Shown here piece by piece: positions 62,441 to 64,000 of a stretch of 64,000 bases of DNA. The position numbers and the translations under genes were made by a program. The stretch is from Dyadobacter sp. 50-39 (GTDB lineage Bacteria > Bacteroidota > Bacteroidia > Cytophagales > Spirosomataceae): NCBI GenBank assembly GCA_001898145.1, contig MKSR01000041.1, positions 1-64,000 of the forward strand, written 5' to 3'. How positions within the stretch are numbered: position 1 is the stretch's first letter; every line of letters begins with the position of its first letter. The notes under the pieces are model-generated. The model was not told the DNA's origin and did not search any database. It saw nothing but the letters and a program-made list of their open reading frames with translations.

Positions 62441-63268
62441 TTGTTCTCGCTTTTTGAGGTGAGCAGGACAGCATACTATCGCTATCGTCAAGGGAAGAGC
62501 CACAACGCTGATAAAAAATTTAACCGGCCAAAGCATGAAATTCGGAAGGAATTTATTCAAAACTTCAAGCGGTACGGTAGTAGGCGCATTAGGGAATCCT
62601 TGAAGCAAAGGGGGATAAAAATCGGTCGCAGGAAAGTTGCTGAAATAATGCGAAAAGAGGGTTTAAGAGCCATTCAACCGCCGAAATTTGTTCCGAGAAC
62701 CACGGATAGTAAGCATGGAAAACGGGTATCTCCTAATCTTTTATTGGGTCAGCCCAAGCCAACCAAACCTAATTGTGTGTGGGTTTCCGATATCACGTAC
62801 ATGCCTCTAAGAGGCGGCAAATGGGCATATTTGTGTGTTTGGATTGATCTATTCTCACGGCAGGTAATTAGCTGGCAGCTGGATGATAATATGCAGGAAT
62901 GCCTTGTACGGGAGCCATTGGAAAGGGCTCTTTTGAGGCGCAGGGTAAAGCCAGGGATGATCATACATTCTGATCGTGGTGGTCAATATCTGTCACACAG
63001 AATGAAGAAATTAATAAAGACCTTCAAACTGAAACAGAGTATGTCCCGTGCGGATGATCCATACGACAATGCTTGGGCAGAGTCGTTCTGGGGCAGGATG
63101 AAGGCCGAATTGGATATGCCGAAAGGTGGATATGAGAGCCTAGAAAGATTGAAGACCGTTTTATTTGAATACATTGACGGATACTATAATACAAGAAGAC
63201 TACATTCTTCTTTAAACTATCTGAATCCAGCTGCCTTTGAGGCTGAATACTATCGGCAAACTGGGTAA
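62441..63268 (+). CDS. IS3 transposase OrfB (DDE integrase domain), copy 2
   Basis: About 275 residues from the first possible start (TTG 62441). There is no ATG at the expected place, which supports production as an OrfAB fusion. Catalytic residues: D in VWVSDITYMPLR, D in MIIHSDRGGQYLS, E in NAWAESFWGRMK; the end is YYNTRRLHSSLNYLNP. All three are intact, so the element may be active. Confidence 0.93.
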   Translation: MFSLFEVSRTAYYRYRQGKSHNADKKFNRPKHEIRKEFIQNFKRYGSRRIRESLKQRGIKIGRRKVAEIMRKEGLRAIQPPKFVPRTTDSKHGKRVSPNLLLGQPKPTKPNCVWVSDITYMPLRGGKWAYLCVWIDLFSRQVISWQLDDNMQECLVREPLERALLRRRVKPGMIIHSDRGGQYLSHRMKKLIKTFKLKQSMSRADDPYDNAWAESFWGRMKAELDMPKGGYESLERLKTVLFEYIDGYYNTRRLHSSLNYLNPAAFEAEYYRQTG

Positions 63269-63501
63269 GAACTGAGAATTTAAATATTTACTAACCCGCA
63301 AAAGTGTAAACCAAAACGGAACCACGTCACTCCTCTAAAAGTGTATAGCATAATAGATTGGCAAAGCTAGAAAAAGGCTAATCTCCTCCCAAGAATGATT
63401 CGTAAATTGAATTATTGCTACACGGCGGTGGCACCGGATAGCACCGTTTTTTAGCTATGAAGGATGAAAGCACAGTTAGTGCGTAAACGGTAGTAATACC
63501 T

Positions 63502-63533
63502 ACACCCCTTGGGAATCCCAAGGGGTGTTTTCT
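63502..63533 (+). terminator. Strong intrinsic terminator
   Basis: A perfect 12-bp stem ACACCCCTTGGG / CCCAAGGGGTGT with a 3-base loop is followed by TTTTCTT. A weaker hairpin CGGTG/CACCG with six T lies at 63426-63452. Neither follows a recognisable gene on the plus strand, so the gene they once ended may have been lost with the IS insertion; the first also lies close to the end of the minus-strand gene at 63562. Confidence 0.75.
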
Positions 63534-63561
63534 TAACTGGGAGCCTTACACGAGTCGGCAT

Positions 63562-63750
63562 CTACCGTTGGTTTCTTCGGATTGTGCGCTGCCCTGGCTG
63601 GAAGTCGCCTTCAATCCACCGAATGAAGTTTTCTGAATGCGTTTTATAGATTTTAGCTGATAAGGGTTTTAAGTCGCTGGTGTCAATTTCGGTAATGTAC
63701 TTCTTGTGCAGTTGCCGGATCTCTGTCAATATGTCCAAATTCGTTCTCAT
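63562..63750 (-). CDS. Small unknown protein
   Basis: From ATG 63750 a 62-residue product (MRTNLDILTEIRQLHKKYIT ... FIRWIEGDFQPGQ), soluble and basic at the end. I do not recognise it. The frame is open further upstream (ATGs at 63807 and 63870), but that extension is read through a 41-bp palindrome at 63753-63793 and gives a composition unlike the rest, so I prefer the start just after the palindrome. Confidence 0.5.
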   Translation of the reverse strand: MRTNLDILTEIRQLHKKYITEIDTSDLKPLSAKIYKTHSENFIRWIEGDFQPGQRTIRRNQR

Positions 63751-63752
63751 TC

Positions 63753-63793
63753 GTTTAAAGCGCACTATATACTGATATAGTAACGCTTTAAAC
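63753..63793. repeat. 41-bp near-perfect palindrome before the small gene
   Basis: The left arm GTTTAAAGCG-c-ACTATAT and the right arm ATATAGT-aa-CGCTTTAAAC are complementary over 17 bp with one unpaired base difference, around the centre ACTG. It lies 3 bases upstream of the ATG at 63750. As DNA it could be an operator for a dimeric or tetrameric protein, or a recombination or replication-type cruciform; as RNA it would be a long leader hairpin covering the translation start. Confidence 0.6.
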
Positions 63794-63919
63794 CATGCTT
63801 TCGTCATCCGGTCCGCATTTGTCCCAATGAAAAGGCTTTTTGTTGAGATCATACCAAGAAACCATTGCAATGAATTTAGATGAACCTGTCGGCCTGCCTG
63901 GTTTTCAGTTCATGTGGGC

Positions 63920-63927
63920 TATCTTTG
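63920..63927 (+). promoter_or_regulatory. Possible -7 element near the window end
   Basis: TATCTTTG is an exact TAnnTTTG match, 28 bases before the ATG at 63955. A -33 TTTG is not obvious. Confidence 0.4.
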
Positions 63928-63945
63928 CCCGTATACTCTTATAAC

Positions 63946-63995
63946 CCAGCACCCATGCTATTTAGCGATGTCCCCGATTGGGGACATTGTGCTGG
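63946..63995 (+). other. Nested hairpin at the window end
   Basis: An outer stem CCAGCAC / GTGCTGG (63946-63952, 63989-63995) encloses an inner perfect stem ATGTCCCC / GGGGACAT with loop GATT (63968-63987). It overlaps the start of the partial ORF at 63955. Confidence 0.45.
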
Positions 63996-64000
63996 CTTCT
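63955..64000 (+). CDS. Possible gene start cut by the window end
   Basis: An ATG opens a frame (MLFSDVPDWGHCAGF) that runs off the end. It lies behind a good -7 box, but the bases also form a nested hairpin, so the frame could be fortuitous. Fifteen residues are too few to assign a family. Confidence 0.25.
   Translation, partial: MLFSDVPDWGHCAGF

Larger units (their letters stand above)
62027..63329 (+). mobile_element. IS3-family insertion sequence, copy 2 (1303 bp)
   Basis: Starts TGAGGTGGCTCCGAAATGC and ends (opposite strand) TGACGTGGTTCCGTTTTGG, both followed by ACAC-TTTTGC. A 3-bp duplication CTC flanks it (62024-62026 and 63330-63332). Length and ends equal those of the element at 57469-58771, but orfA and orfB proteins differ at many positions, so they are two related elements and not a recent copy of each other. 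It is in the opposite orientation. Confidence 0.95.

Noticed and set aside
1-64000. CRISPR array, rRNA, tRNA genes
   Set aside because: No regularly spaced repeats, and no rRNA or complete tRNA fold, were seen on either strand.

Overview
The window looks like a chromosomal stretch of a Bacteroidota member of the Cytophagales, most like Dyadobacter and its relatives. The grounds are the SusC/SusD pair, a DUF4249 lipoprotein with its TonB receptor, a DUF1800/DUF1501 pair, a PadR regulator coupled to an FtsX-type permease, several LytTR regulator and LytS-type kinase pairs, and promoters of the Bacteroidota TAnnTTTG type instead of Shine-Dalgarno-rich leaders. No rRNA, tRNA or CRISPR array was seen.

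Layout. 1-5100 is a mobile, damaged zone: the end of an unknown gene, a tyrosine integrase lacking the usual first catalytic arginine, a truncated ISL3 transposase, a gene remnant, and an IS110 element whose 5' flank could hold a bridge-type guide RNA. 5.1-11.3 kb holds SusD/SusC and a divergent PI-PLC-like enzyme. 11.4-14.9 kb is a patch of small unknown proteins and membrane proteins. 14.9-23.3 kb is an RND efflux operon (adaptor, pump, TolC-like channel, degenerate receiver) divergent from an OmpR-type two-component pair. 23.4-27.1 kb has a LytTR system, a small periplasmic protein and a serine hydrolase broken by one stop codon.

27.2-37.9 kb is the most coherent block: a sulfur-handling island. 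It has a Crp/Fnr regulator, a CstB-like persulfide dioxygenase-rhodanese, a free rhodanese, two YeeE/YedE half-transporters, a methyltransferase, a DUF6132 protein, sulfide:quinone reductase (frameshifted), a DsrE protein, a TauE exporter, a TsdA-like dihaem thiosulfate dehydrogenase and an outer-membrane porin. Four promoters in the block, including that of the regulator, carry a TGTGA-N6-TCACA-type palindrome 20 or 21 bases before a TAnnTTTG box. This strongly suggests a local self-contained regulon.

37.9-42.5 kb is a MacAB-TolC-like efflux operon. 42.5-49.5 kb holds DUF2147, a beta-barrel, DUF4249 plus TonB receptor, DUF6515 and another LytTR pair. 49.8-56.5 kb holds DUF1800/DUF1501 and PadR/permease. 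From 57 kb to the end the window is again mobile: two related 1303-bp IS3-family elements with different 3-bp target duplications, one of them splitting a second Crp/Fnr gene, two receiver-like proteins without a phosphoacceptor aspartate, and a 41-bp near-perfect palindrome in front of a small unknown gene.
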